In this document: positions 43,531 through 53,370 of the stretch, in pieces
Layout of the letters: each line of letters starts with the position of its first letter
Numbering within the stretch: the stretch's first letter is position 1
NCBI GenBank assembly: GCA_016125255.1
Contig: WGMD01000006.1
Span: 182,130 to 246,129, forward strand
DNA length: 64,000 bases
Source of the DNA: Planctomycetota bacterium
GTDB lineage: Bacteria; Planctomycetota; Phycisphaerae; Phycisphaerales; Zrk34
Direction: 5' to 3'
The notes under the pieces: generated by a model
What the model saw: only the letters and a program-made list of their open reading frames with translations
Databases searched by the model: none
Told to the model about the DNA's origin: nothing
Position numbers and translations under genes: made by a program

Positions 43531-45192
43531 TCATTTGCGCCGGCGCACCGCCAGCAGGGCGATGAGCGCCAGCCCTGCCGGAAGGGCCGCGGGCGTGGGG
43601 ATCGCCGTGACGAACTGCGCGGGCGCGAGCGCGCCGTTGGTGATGCGGATGTAATCGATGTCGCCTTCCAGTTCGCGGCTGCCGTTGAGGAAGTCGCCGA
43701 TCGTCACGACATCGGGGTTGTTGCCTATCAGGCCGGTGATCGTGCCGACGCTGGCGGTCTGCACGAGTTCATAGTTGATTTAGAGCTTGAGCTGCGCGGC
43801 CGCGGCGTCGTACACGCCGGCGACCTGCACCCAGTCGCCCGTGTTGATCAACTGGTCGACCGCACTGGTCACCGAATACTGATGCCCGCCTTCATCGCGG
43901 ATCAGGAACTCGAGCCGCCCGGTGTTGCTGCGCATCCACCACTGGCTCACCGATCCGCTCACGCCGTTCTTGGCGACCACGCTGACCACGCCGGTATCGG
44001 TCGTGCGGACGAGCGATTCGATGGTGAAACTGCCGTCAAAGTGGAACGCGGCATCGTCGGCGATCGTGATGCGGTCACGATTGGCTTCATCGGAGCCGTC
44101 GAAGTGAATGCCGCGCCCGTTGATCTGGTGACCCGCGTCGCCGCTGATGTAGTCGACGACGTTCCCGGCGACGGCACCATTGTGATTGCCGGTTTCGTCG
44201 ATGATCGTCTGGCCGATCGACCCGGTGTTGCCCGGCGCCTTTTCGCCCAACTCGTAATACGCCACAACGTCATCGGGAGCGGTGCGGAAGTATTTGTCAT
44301 AGAGGTACTGCTCGACCTTGGCGCGGTCGCGACCGACGAGCGTCTGGTTATAGATGAGCACCTCGGCGATGTCACCGGTCAGCCCGGTCGTCCCGGCGGA
44401 GTCCATGCCGATGCGGAAACGATTGAAGTCGCCCACATCCGCGCCGCCCGCCGTCTTGGGCCCCTGCACGAAATGACCGGCGTTGTCGGTCACGAAGGAC
44501 TGAATCGACGCGGCACCGTTCCACGCGGTGGACTGAATCGTAAACTCGGTGCGGACGATGCCCGTCGAGGCGGGGCTGGTGTCGGCCCGGCTCGTCAGCA
44601 GCGTGCCGCTGCCGTTACGTGCGCTGCCGGTCTGATCGCCGTCGGTTTCGTAGAAGCTGCCCCACTGGCTAGCAGTCGTGCCTACCTGTGCACCGAGCGT
44701 GCGCTGCGTCGTGGCGGCGGAGTTGGAGCGGGAGACGACGAACCATGTGATGTTCGACCCGTCGAGAGAATCGCCGAAGGGATCCTGGTTCGGCAGGCCG
44801 CTGCCCCCATCGAGCGCGAGCAGATTGTTGGTCCCGGAAAAATGCAAGACGGTGTGCGTGCCGTTGAGTCCGTCGGCGAGACCGGCGTTGGCGAGCGTCG
44901 GATCGGAGACGACGTTCTGCTGCTGCACATGGTTGTTACCGGCGAGCGGGGCCTGGTCCTCCCATCGCAGGACGTTGCCGCCGATCGTCGAAGCCGACGT
45001 GCCGGCGGTGTTGGAATACGTCGACAGCGCCCCGTCGTACCATGCGACCAGTCCGTCCGTCACATTCAGCGTCGCCGCGCCGGCGAACGGCGAGCCGATC
45101 GCCAGCATCACCGCGCCGGCGGCGAGTCCGCCCCGAAACGTCGTCTTCGATTGTTGCCCCGCGCCGCGCTTGATCCGATGTGTCCCATTCAT
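43531..45192 (-). pseudogene. Cassette E LamG PEP-CTERM-type protein, interrupted by an in-frame TAA
   Basis: Signal peptide (AAGAVMLAIGSPFAGA), a concanavalin-like region (LVAWYDGALSTYSNTAG), then a LamG domain (FDGSFTIESLVRTTDTG, WWMRSNTGRLEFLIRDEGG). The stop TAA at 43780-43782 falls in LKL-stop-INYELVQ, where the paired sensor reads LRLYVDGELV, so a tyrosine codon has become a stop. The same frame continues to [14 protein letters not shown] and RRRK at 43531. The truncated product would lack the sorting tail. Start ATG 45192 has aaggag upstream; an in-frame ATG at 45255 overlaps the sensor stop. Sequencing error or read-through cannot be excluded. Confidence 0.8.
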
Positions 45193-45251
45193 GCGTTCAT
45201 GCTCCTTATCTTTATTTGATCCGTTGCAGCGGCTCGTGCGCCGCGGTGTCA

Positions 45252-46766
45252 TCATTGCGTCCCCGCATCGATACGGTGAATGAATCGTTCCGGCGGCAGC
45301 GCCTTGGAGGCGATGCGCACGCGGTCGATGTCGCCGACGAGCGATCGACCCGGCGCATTGAAGGCGCCGATGCGGATGTCGTGATCATTGGCGAGCGAAC
45401 GATGCGTCGTATCGTCCGCCTCGCTCACCAGCTCGCCGTCCACATACAATCGCAGCTTGTGCTGCTCGGCATCGCGCACGGCGGCGACATGGTGCCAGAC
45501 CCCGTCATTGATCGGCATCGGCGAGGTGACATCGCAGAACGTCGGGCCGTCACAGATCAGGAACCGCGCGACGCCCTTCTGATCGACGCGGAGCCACCAG
45601 GACGGCCGATTCGACCCGACATCGTTTGCGACAATCGCGCCGGAGACGGACTGGCGGGTGCGGACGATGGCTTCGAGTGTGAAGCTGTCGGCGGGGCCAA
45701 ACGTGAAGGCGTCGCCGGCGGATTCACCCGCGTCGGTGAAACCACCGAAATTCCCGCGAAATATGACGGGATTTTCGCCCTTGTCAAAGTGCAGCGCGGA
45801 CGTCGCGCCATACTCGGCGGGCCCGGCGATGACCTGCGGCTCGGCGCCCGGGCCGACGAAAGCGTCGCGCCGGTCGGCGGCGGCATCGCCGAGGCGCTGA
45901 CCTTCGGCGAGCGCGGAGCCAATCGGCAAATTATCAAAGGTCCAGTCGGCGAGAATGGTCGGGCGCGGCAGGCGCGCCAGTTGCGATTGCGAAGCGCTGA
46001 GCGACGCGACGATGCCGCCGTCGATACTCGCGCCCTGACCGGCGAAGAGCTGGCCGGAGAACCCGCTGCGTCCGGCGGCGAGACTCACGGTGCCTTTGTG
46101 GACGAATACTTCGCCGCGCCCCTGCGCGTCGACGGCGACGCTGAATCGCGTGCCCAGGTCGGTGACGACGAAGCCGGGCGCGGTGACGGTGAAGCCCGGC
46201 ACGGCGTCGACATCGATGCGACCGCGATCCAGGTGCACGAGGCCGGCGGAACTCAGATCGAGCGTCGCGGGGCCGTGAAGCTGAGCCATGACGCGCCCGC
46301 CGATGAGCAGTTCGATTTTGCCGGCGGCGATGGCCAGACGCCCCGTCGTCAGCGATTCGCCGTCCATGCGGGGCGAGCTGGACCATGTGACGTCCTCGGA
46401 CGCGATCAGCGTCGCGATCGCCGGCTCGTTCGAGTTCGTCCCTGCGTGCGGCGCGACGGATGAGGTCGATACGAAGTAGGCCGCCACGGCGGCGAGACCG
46501 ATGAGGATGGCCGCAACGGCGCGCCATCCAAAACGCGGCGCCGGGACGATTGTTTTCGTCTCCACCGCCTCAAACGCCCGCGGCGTCACGGCGGCGTGTT
46601 CGTGCAAATCGGCGAGCAGTCGGCAACAGTTCACAAACGCCTCGCGCGCCGCCGCATCGTCACGCAACCGCGCATTGAGTGCGGCCGCAGCCCGATCAGC
46701 GATCGCGCCATCGAGATAGTGCGCCATCGCCAGATCGAACGAACTGTCGCGCGATGCGTCAGCCAT
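45252..46766 (-). CDS. Cassette E FecR-like transmembrane sensor with LamG domain
   Basis: 504 residues. The cytoplasmic N-terminal part contains LAMAHYLDGAIADRAAAALN, and the TM helix lies at about 82-101. The FecR core is more divergent than in the other cassettes: LHGPATLDLSSAGLVHLDRG lacks the usual cysteine, but VTDLGTRFSVAVDAQGRG is kept. A LamG domain follows at about 265-495 (SFTLEAIVRTRQSV, PSWWLRVDQKGVARFLI, GVWHHVAAVRDAEQHKLRLY). It resembles the LamG of the cargo protein downstream. The start overlaps the sigma stop by 8 bases. Confidence 0.84.
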   Translation of the reverse strand: MADASRDSSFDLAMAHYLDGAIADRAAAALNARLRDDAAAREAFVNCCRLLADLHEHAAVTPRAFEAVETKTIVPAPRFGWRAVAAILIGLAAVAAYFVSTSSVAPHAGTNSNEPAIATLIASEDVTWSSSPRMDGESLTTGRLAIAAGKIELLIGGRVMAQLHGPATLDLSSAGLVHLDRGRIDVDAVPGFTVTAPGFVVTDLGTRFSVAVDAQGRGEVFVHKGTVSLAAGRSGFSGQLFAGQGASIDGGIVASLSASQSQLARLPRPTILADWTFDNLPIGSALAEGQRLGDAAADRRDAFVGPGAEPQVIAGPAEYGATSALHFDKGENPVIFRGNFGGFTDAGESAGDAFTFGPADSFTLEAIVRTRQSVSGAIVANDVGSNRPSWWLRVDQKGVARFLICDGPTFCDVTSPMPINDGVWHHVAAVRDAEQHKLRLYVDGELVSEADDTTHRSLANDHDIRIGAFNAPGRSLVGDIDRVRIASKALPPERFIHRIDAGTQ

Positions 46767-47286
46767 TGGCGCGCCTCGGCTGGAGTTTGCCTTCGATGCA
46801 TTCGGAAAGGCGTCGGTAGATGCGCGACATGGACACGTAGACGGAATTGAGCGGGCGATCGATACGGGCCGCGACGTCGCTCATGCTCATGTCCTGCGCG
46901 TAGCGCAGTTCGATGAGCTGACGGGCCTGCGGGGACAACGCGTCCAGACAATCGCGCAGCGCCTCGGTGCGTTCGACGTCGGCGTCGTCGTCCTTCGTCC
47001 GCCAGGTCGATTCGAGCAGATTGAGCACATCCGGGTCGAGCAGCACCGCCCGGCGACCGGTCGAGCGGAGATGATCGACGGCGATATTGCGAGCGACGAC
47101 GCGGGCCCAGTTCATCAGATGGTCCGGCCCATCGACGGAGCCGGAGTCTTTCAACGCCCGCATGAGTACAGTCTGATAGAGTTCCTCGGCGACGTGTAAA
47201 TCCTGCACCAGCGAAAGGATGTACGCCAGCAGCTTTCCGCGCTGCGCCACCAGCACCTTGACAATCATGTCATGGTCAACCGCCAT
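46759..47286 (-). CDS. Cassette E ECF sigma factor
   Basis: 175 residues. Region 2 contains VQDLHVAEELYQTVLMRALK and LMNWARVVARNIAVDHLRST. Region 4 contains CLDALSPQARQLIELRYAQD and MSMSDVAARIDRPLNSVYVS. Diverged from the other five in region 2 (HVAEELYQ in place of DAEDLxQ). Heads cassette E, which has no prepilin gene. Confidence 0.9.
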   Translation of the reverse strand: MAVDHDMIVKVLVAQRGKLLAYILSLVQDLHVAEELYQTVLMRALKDSGSVDGPDHLMNWARVVARNIAVDHLRSTGRRAVLLDPDVLNLLESTWRTKDDDADVERTEALRDCLDALSPQARQLIELRYAQDMSMSDVAARIDRPLNSVYVSMSRIYRRLSECIEGKLQPRRANG

Positions 47287-47357
47287 CGTCTGCTCCTTAC
47301 GCCTCTTGTTACGACGAGGAGGCGGATACCTTAACAGGGGCGGCGGCGGATTGGGAT

Positions 47358-47366
47358 GAAATTTTC
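47358..47366. promoter_or_regulatory. AT-rich box upstream of sigma E
   Basis: gaaattttc, 71 bases upstream of the sigma E start and overlapping the htrA stop codon by 2 bases. A weaker member of the class at 20566, 29443 and 36970. Confidence 0.3.
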
Positions 47367-48708
47367 AGAGCGTCCCACGGAGGGTCAGGCGGGTGCGGCC
47401 AAGCTGACCGCGACGGACGATGTAAATATCCGCCTGCGCCCCGGCGCCGGCGCGGGTCATGAGGACGGCGAGGGAATCGAGCGTGTCGATGCGGTGGCGG
47501 CCGAGCTGCACGATGACATCGCCGGGTTCGAGGCCGGCTTTGTCGGCGGGGCTGCCGTTCTGGACATCAGTGATGAGCACGCCGGCCACGCGCCCGAGTT
47601 TGAGGCGGGCACGGTCGCCGGCGGTGGGCTCGCGGACTTCGACGCCGATCATCGCGCGGGCGAGTCGCTGGGCGTCGCTCGGGGCGGCGCGCTGGGCGGT
47701 GATCTCAAAAGGGACCTGATCATCGGTAAGCTGAATCTTCTGACCGACCTCGGCGCGGAGCAGCTCGACGCAGGCGTCGACGATGTTGCTGACGGGATGA
47801 CCATTGATGGCGCGGACGAGGCGGCCGGGGCCTGCTTCGCCTGGCGTCTGCCAGTGCAGTTCGGTGCGGATCGTGGCGGGCGGATCAATGTGACGCACTT
47901 CGGTGATCTGCCCGCCGAGGTCGATCTGTTTGACCGCCAGCGGGGAAAGCAGATCGGGGATCAGCATGCGGAGTCGATCGACGGGGATGGCGAAACCGAT
48001 GTTTTGCGCATCGGAGCGAATGGCGCTGGTGATGCCGATGACCTGGCCATAGGCGTTGAGCAGCGGGCCACCGGAGTTGCCGGGGTTGATCGAGGCGTCG
48101 GTCTGGATGAGGCCTTCGAGCTTCCAGTCCTGCGTGACCTGCAGGTCGCGATTGGCGGCGGAGATGATTCCGGCGGTGACGGAATGTTCGTACCCGAGGG
48201 GATTGCCGATGGCGACGACCGGCTCGCCGATCATCAGGTCCGACGAGTCGCCGAGCGTGACGGGCTTGAGCGTCATGTCCTTGGGCGGATCGACCTTGAG
48301 CACCGCCAGGTCCTGCGTCGGGTCCGACGCCAGCACGCGGGCTTTGAGATGCGTCTGATTGGAAAGAATGACCTCCACGTCGTCCGCCCCTTCAACGACG
48401 TGCGCATTGGTGACGATATAGCCCTCGGCATGGACGATGAACCCCGATCCGAGACTGGTGCGCTTCACATCGCGCTCCATCGGCGCGATGTTGAAGAGGC
48501 GGAAGAACGGATCGTCACCGAGCATGCCGAAACGCTGACGGACGATCTGCGTCGTGTTGACGTTGACGACGCTGTCGCGATTGGACTGAAACACGCGAAC
48601 GGTCGGCGTGATGCGAAGGTTCGCAGCGTCCTGCGCCGTCGCGACGCCGGCGATGCACCCCAGAAAACCGATCAGCAGCATGACCCGACGGCGATGAAAC
48701 TGACGCAT
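47365..48708 (-). CDS. htrA: HtrA/DegP-type serine protease with PDZ domains
   Basis: 447 residues. Signal peptide MLLIGFLGCIAGVATA. The trypsin-like domain has the catalytic triad His103 (VTNAHVVEGAD), Asp133 (DPTQDLAVLKVD) and Ser212 (NPGNSGGPLLN). A PDZ domain near the C-terminus contains VLITDVQNGSPADKAGLEPG, and a weaker PDZ-like segment precedes it (GRLVRAINGHPVSNIVDA). Probably handles misfolded envelope proteins. A TTG at 48720 is in frame upstream; ATG 48708 with ggag is chosen. Confidence 0.92.
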   Translation of the reverse strand: MRQFHRRRVMLLIGFLGCIAGVATAQDAANLRITPTVRVFQSNRDSVVNVNTTQIVRQRFGMLGDDPFFRLFNIAPMERDVKRTSLGSGFIVHAEGYIVTNAHVVEGADDVEVILSNQTHLKARVLASDPTQDLAVLKVDPPKDMTLKPVTLGDSSDLMIGEPVVAIGNPLGYEHSVTAGIISAANRDLQVTQDWKLEGLIQTDASINPGNSGGPLLNAYGQVIGITSAIRSDAQNIGFAIPVDRLRMLIPDLLSPLAVKQIDLGGQITEVRHIDPPATIRTELHWQTPGEAGPGRLVRAINGHPVSNIVDACVELLRAEVGQKIQLTDDQVPFEITAQRAAPSDAQRLARAMIGVEVREPTAGDRARLKLGRVAGVLITDVQNGSPADKAGLEPGDVIVQLGRHRIDTLDSLAVLMTRAGAGAQADIYIVRRGQLGRTRLTLRGTL

Positions 48709-48852
48709 GGCAAGCTCCAAAACGAGTCTTACGTGTCACGCTCGATCCGGTTCATTTTACGATAAAACAACATCGCGTCCCCGCTGGAAATTCCGACGCC
48801 GACCGACTACACTCCCCCTAACCCGCCAAGGCCTTCATCCACGGACAACTTC

Positions 48853-51744
48853 ATGATTCGTCGCTGGATTGCATGCCTGCTTGTGTGCGTGCTTGCGGGT
48901 TCGGCCATCGGGGCGGACGGACCGGATCAGATCGAATTCAATCGCGACATCCGTCCGATCCTCTTCAATAATTGCATCGCCTGTCACGGCCCCGACGTCA
49001 AACATCGCAAGCACAACCTCCGCTTCGATACGCCCGACGGTCCGCTCATCGACCTCGAGCACGGGCGCAAGGCCATCGTGCCCGGCGACCCCGACCACAG
49101 CGAGATGGTCAGGCGAATCACCGCGGCGGACCCCGACGATCGCATGCCCCCGGCCAAGGCGGGCAAGCCGCTGACGCCGCAGCAGATCGCGCTCATTAAG
49201 AAGTGGATTCAGCAGGGCGCGGTGTATCAGGGTCACTGGGCCTTCGAGCCGATCGGCAACCCCAAGCCGCCGGCGATCAGGGATGCGAAGTGGGCCCGCA
49301 ACGGGATCGACAACTTCGTCGGCGCCCGGCTCGAAAAGGAAGGCCTCAAACCGTCGCCTGAAGCCGATCGCGCCACGCTGATTCGCCGCGTGTCACTCGA
49401 TCTGACCGGGCTGCCGCCGACGCATGACGAGGTGGTCGCGTTCGAGAATGATCAATCGCCCGATGCGTATGAGAAGGTGGTCGATCGGCTGCTGGCTTCG
49501 CCGCATTATGGCGAGCACATGACACGCTACTGGCTCGACGCGGCGCGCTACGCAGACACGCACGGGTATCAGTACGACACCGAGCGGACGCAGTGGCCCT
49601 GGCGCGACTGGGTCATCAAAGCGTTCAACGACAACATGCCCTTCGACCGATTCACCGTCGAGCAGATCGCCGGCGACCTGATGCCCGACGCCACGCCCGA
49701 GTCCCGCCTCGCCACCGCCTTCAACCGCAATCACCCCATCACCATCGAAGGCGGCGTCATCGACGAAGAGTACCGCACCGAGTACGTCATCGACCGCATC
49801 GTCACGACGTCGACCACGTGGCTGGGTCTGACCATGGGCTGCTGCCGTTGTCACGACCACAAGTTCGACCCCCTGACGCGCGAGGACTTCTACAGCTTCT
49901 TCGCCTTCTTCAACAACATCCCCGAGATCGGCCAGGGCAACAGGAACGGGTTCGCACCGACGATGAAAGCGCCCGGCGTGGAGCAGCAGCTTGAGCTTGC
50001 CGCCCTCGACAGGCGGATCGCCGAAGCCAAAGACGCCAAGCCGGCCGAGCAACCTCAGTGGATCGTTGCCCATCCGACGCAGGCCGTCTCCGAGGGCGGG
50101 GCGACGCTGACCGTCAAGCCCGATGAGTCGATTCTCGCCAGCGGGGCCAACCCGGCGAAGGATGTTTACACGCTGACGATCGCCTCGTCGCTCAAACACA
50201 TCGAGGCGATTCAGCTTGAAGCGCTCACCGATCCGTCGCTGCCATTCAGCAGCCCCGCCCGAAGCTTCAACGGCAACTTCGTCCTCAGCGAGGTCGCCGT
50301 CGCCGCCGCCCCCGCCGGGTCGCCGGACAAGGCCAAGAAGATACCGATCGTCGCCGCGACGGCCGACTATTCGCAGAACAATTACGAGATCGAAAACGCC
50401 ATCGACGGCAAGCCCGGCTCCGGTTGGGCCGTCGACGGCAATCAGTTCCGCGTCGACCGCACCGCCGAGTTCACGCTGGCCAAGCCCATCGACACGCCCG
50501 CCGGCGCGATCCTCACCGTGACGCTGCGCTTCGACTTCGGGCAGCAGCACACGATCGGCCATCTGCGCATATCCGCCAGCGAGAAGTCGACCGCGACGCC
50601 GGTCGCGAAGCTCGAAGCGGAGCGCGACAAGCTCGTGAAGAGTTTTCCGACCGTGATGATCATGTCGGAGATGGACAAGCCGCGCCCGGCGTTCATGCTC
50701 ACGCGCGGGCAGTACGATCAGGTCGAGAAGGATCACCCGGTGCATCCGCACACGCCGACCGCCCTGCCGCCGATGCCCGAAGGCGCGCCGGCGAATCGGC
50801 TCGGGCTCGCCCAGTGGATCGTCGCGCCCGATAATCCGCTGACGGCGCGCGTGATCATGAATCGCTTCTGGCAGCAGTGCTTCGGCGTGGGCATCTGCAA
50901 AACCGCCGAGGACTTCGGCACGCAGGGCGAATGGCCGAGCCATCCGAAGCTGCTCGACTACCTGGCGCGGCAGTTCATCGACAGCAAGTGGGACGTCAAG
51001 CACATGATGAAGACCATCGTCATGAGCGCGACGTATCGCCAGAGTTCCGTCGTCACGGCCGAGATGTACGAGCGCGATCCGGAGAATCGGCTCCTGTCGC
51101 GCGGGCCGCGCTTCCGTATGCCTGCCGAGATGGTGCGTGACAATGCCCTGAAGATCAGCGGGCTGCTCGTCGAAAAAATCGGCGGGCCGAGCGTGTATCC
51201 GTATCAGCCGGCGGGGCTGTGGATGGAGATCAACAACCGCCCGGGCTTCTCGCGCGAGTACCCCGTCATGCACGGCGAGGACCTGTATCGCCGGAGCATG
51301 TACAGCTATTGGAAGCGGACGCTGGCGCCGACGGCGATGCTGCCCTTCGATGCGCCGGAGCGGGAATACTGCGTGGTGCGTCGATCGCGGACAAACACGC
51401 CGCTGGCGGCGCTGGTGGTGCTCAACGATCCGCAGTTCATCGAGGCCGCCCGCATGCTCGGCCAGCGCATGATGCTCGAAGGCGGCGCGACGGATGGGGC
51501 GCGCCTGTCTTATGGATACGAACTGGCGACGGCGCACAAACCGACGGCTGCGGAGCTTTCGACGCTTCAGCAGCTACTGGACGCGCAGCGGGCGGACTTC
51601 AAGGCCGACCCCAGCGGGGCGCAGCAGCTTCTTGCGGTCGGGGACATGAAGCCCGATGCGCGTCTCGATCCCGTCGAACTTGCGGCGTTCGCCACCGCAG
51701 GTCGGGCGATTCTCAACCTCGATCAGACGATCACCAAGGAATAA
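48853..51744 (+). CDS. Planctomycete cytochrome / DUF1549 / DUF1553 protein
   Basis: 963 residues. A signal peptide (MIRRWIACLLVCVLAGSAIG) precedes a PSCyt1 domain with a heme-binding CIACHGP motif near residue 41 and DDRMPPAKAGKPL. DUF1549 (about 145-350) contains VSLDLTGLPPTHDEV, YWLDAARYADTHGYQYD and GCCRCHDHKFDPLT. A middle beta domain (about 400-590) contains NYEIENAIDGKPGSGWA, resembling discoidin-like modules. DUF1553 (about 610-900) contains RVIMNRFWQQCFGVGI and FRMPAEMVRDNALKISG. Function unknown; such genes almost always precede a DUF1501 gene, as here. Confidence 0.93.
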   Translation: MIRRWIACLLVCVLAGSAIGADGPDQIEFNRDIRPILFNNCIACHGPDVKHRKHNLRFDTPDGPLIDLEHGRKAIVPGDPDHSEMVRRITAADPDDRMPPAKAGKPLTPQQIALIKKWIQQGAVYQGHWAFEPIGNPKPPAIRDAKWARNGIDNFVGARLEKEGLKPSPEADRATLIRRVSLDLTGLPPTHDEVVAFENDQSPDAYEKVVDRLLASPHYGEHMTRYWLDAARYADTHGYQYDTERTQWPWRDWVIKAFNDNMPFDRFTVEQIAGDLMPDATPESRLATAFNRNHPITIEGGVIDEEYRTEYVIDRIVTTSTTWLGLTMGCCRCHDHKFDPLTREDFYSFFAFFNNIPEIGQGNRNGFAPTMKAPGVEQQLELAALDRRIAEAKDAKPAEQPQWIVAHPTQAVSEGGATLTVKPDESILASGANPAKDVYTLTIASSLKHIEAIQLEALTDPSLPFSSPARSFNGNFVLSEVAVAAAPAGSPDKAKKIPIVAATADYSQNNYEIENAIDGKPGSGWAVDGNQFRVDRTAEFTLAKPIDTPAGAILTVTLRFDFGQQHTIGHLRISASEKSTATPVAKLEAERDKLVKSFPTVMIMSEMDKPRPAFMLTRGQYDQVEKDHPVHPHTPTALPPMPEGAPANRLGLAQWIVAPDNPLTARVIMNRFWQQCFGVGICKTAEDFGTQGEWPSHPKLLDYLARQFIDSKWDVKHMMKTIVMSATYRQSSVVTAEMYERDPENRLLSRGPRFRMPAEMVRDNALKISGLLVEKIGGPSVYPYQPAGLWMEINNRPGFSREYPVMHGEDLYRRSMYSYWKRTLAPTAMLPFDAPEREYCVVRRSRTNTPLAALVVLNDPQFIEAARMLGQRMMLEGGATDGARLSYGYELATAHKPTAAELSTLQQLLDAQRADFKADPSGAQQLLAVGDMKPDARLDPVELAAFATAGRAILNLDQTITKE

Positions 51745-51755
51745 GCACGGAGCGC

Positions 51756-53204
51756 ATGCACATGGACCCGATCTACGAACTTGCCATGGCCTCGACGCGC
51801 CGCCAGTTTCTCAAGCGGTCGGCCGCGTCCGTCGGCGCCGTCGCGCTGGGCTCGCTCATGAACCCGTCATTGCTGAAGGCGGCGCCGATGGCGCACCACG
51901 GCTTCGACTTCGCCCCGCGCGCCAAGCGCGTCATCTATCTCTTCCAGTCCGGCGCACCGTCGCAGATGGACCTCTTTGACTACAAGCCGACGCTGGAGAA
52001 GCTCCACGGTCAGAACCTCCCTGACTCCGTGCGCGGCAATCAGCGCCTGACGGGCATGACCGCCGGGCAGTCGAGCTTTCCGGTCGCCAAGGCGATCGCG
52101 CCGTTTCACCAGCATGGCCGGAGCGGGACGTGGATCAGCGATCTGTTGCCGCACACGGCGAAGATCGTCGACGACATCGCGATCATCAAGACCGTCCACA
52201 CCGAAGCGATCAACCACGACCCGGCGATCACGTTCTTCCAGACGGGCAATCAGCAGCCGGGCCGGCCGAGTCTGGGGTCATGGGCGACCTACGGACTCGG
52301 GTCCAACAATCAGAATCTTCCTGCATTTGTCGTGCTTCTGTCGCAGAACACTTATCCGCAGGCCCAGCCGCTCTACTCGCGGCTTTGGGGCAGCGGGTTC
52401 CTCCCGTCCAACTATCAGGGCGTCAAATTCCGCTCGTCGGGCGATCCGGTGTTGTATCTGTCGGACCCCTCGCAGGCGAACGATGTCAGCCGCCGGCGGC
52501 TGCTCGACGCCATCGGTCAGATCAATCATCAGCACATGCAGGCGGTCGGCGATCCGGAAATTGATACGCGCGTGGCGGCGTATGAGATGGCGTACCGCAT
52601 GCAGATGTCGGTGCCGGAGCTGACGGACTTTTCCAACGAGCCGGACTCGACCTTCGCGCTTTACGGCGAGGACGCGCGCAAGCCGGGGACGCATGCGGCC
52701 AACTGCCTGCTGGCCCGCCGGCTCGCCGAACGCGATGTGCGATTCATTCAGCTTTATCAGCGCGGATGGGACCACCACTCGAACATCCCCGTCGAACACC
52801 CCAAGCTCTGCAAGACCGTCGATCAGGGATCGGCGGCGCTGGTGATGGACCTCAAGCAACGCGGCATGCTCGACGATACGCTCGTCATCTTCGGCGGCGA
52901 ATTCGGACGCACCGTCTACTCGCAAGGCAAACTCGCCGGCACAAGCTACGGCCGCGATCACCACCCCCGCTGCTTCTCGATGTGGCTCGCCGGCGGCGGC
53001 ATCAAAGGCGGCGTCTCGCACGGCACGACCGACGACTACTGCTACAACATCGTCGACGGCGGCGTCCATGTGCACGAGCTGAACGCCACGATCCTCCAGT
53101 GCCTGGGCATCGACCATTCCAAACTCACCTACAAGTACCAGGGCCTGGACCAGCGGCTGACCGGCGTCGAGGAAGTCGAGCCGGTACACGCGATCATGAC
53201 CTGA
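51756..53204 (+). CDS. DUF1501 family protein, Tat-exported
   Basis: 482 residues from ATG 51756; ATG 51762 has better spacing from ggag and may be the true start. A twin-arginine leader (STRRQFLKRSAASVGAVALG) precedes a sulfatase/phosphatase-like fold: YLFQSGAPSQMDLFDYKP, FVVLLSQNTYPQAQPL, QLYQRGWDHHSNI, VIFGGEFGRTVYSQ, YGRDHHPRCFSMWLAGGGIK. It starts 11 bases after the DUF1549/1553 gene and forms the standard planctomycete two-gene unit. Confidence 0.93.
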   Translation: MHMDPIYELAMASTRRQFLKRSAASVGAVALGSLMNPSLLKAAPMAHHGFDFAPRAKRVIYLFQSGAPSQMDLFDYKPTLEKLHGQNLPDSVRGNQRLTGMTAGQSSFPVAKAIAPFHQHGRSGTWISDLLPHTAKIVDDIAIIKTVHTEAINHDPAITFFQTGNQQPGRPSLGSWATYGLGSNNQNLPAFVVLLSQNTYPQAQPLYSRLWGSGFLPSNYQGVKFRSSGDPVLYLSDPSQANDVSRRRLLDAIGQINHQHMQAVGDPEIDTRVAAYEMAYRMQMSVPELTDFSNEPDSTFALYGEDARKPGTHAANCLLARRLAERDVRFIQLYQRGWDHHSNIPVEHPKLCKTVDQGSAALVMDLKQRGMLDDTLVIFGGEFGRTVYSQGKLAGTSYGRDHHPRCFSMWLAGGGIKGGVSHGTTDDYCYNIVDGGVHVHELNATILQCLGIDHSKLTYKYQGLDQRLTGVEEVEPVHAIMT

Positions 53205-53230
53205 ATCGGGTGCCCAATCGTTACCTGCAC

Positions 53231-53264
53231 GAAGCCCATGGCGTCACGCCGCGGGCTTCTTTTT
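53231..53264 (+). terminator. Terminator of the cytochrome/DUF1501 operon
   Basis: gaagccc (53231-53237) pairs with gggcttc (53253-53259) with an inner ggcg/cgcc stem, followed by ttttt. Confidence 0.9.
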
Positions 53265-53370
53265 ACGGTCGCAATATCCGCAGTTTCAGATGGTTAAGAC
53301 GCCCCGCGGGTTTTTTCTGATCCGCACCACCAAGGTTTGGATTTTTCGCGACGTTACTGTGTGGTGACTC

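Noticed and set aside
43531..43764. Small separate gene encoding a PAALPAG tail
   Set aside because: It is in the same frame as, and continues, the interrupted LamG protein; it has no ribosome-binding site and starts only at a GTG.
49393..51537. 714-codon frame antisense to the DUF1549/1553 gene
   Set aside because: Arg/His-rich shadow frame of a well-supported gene.
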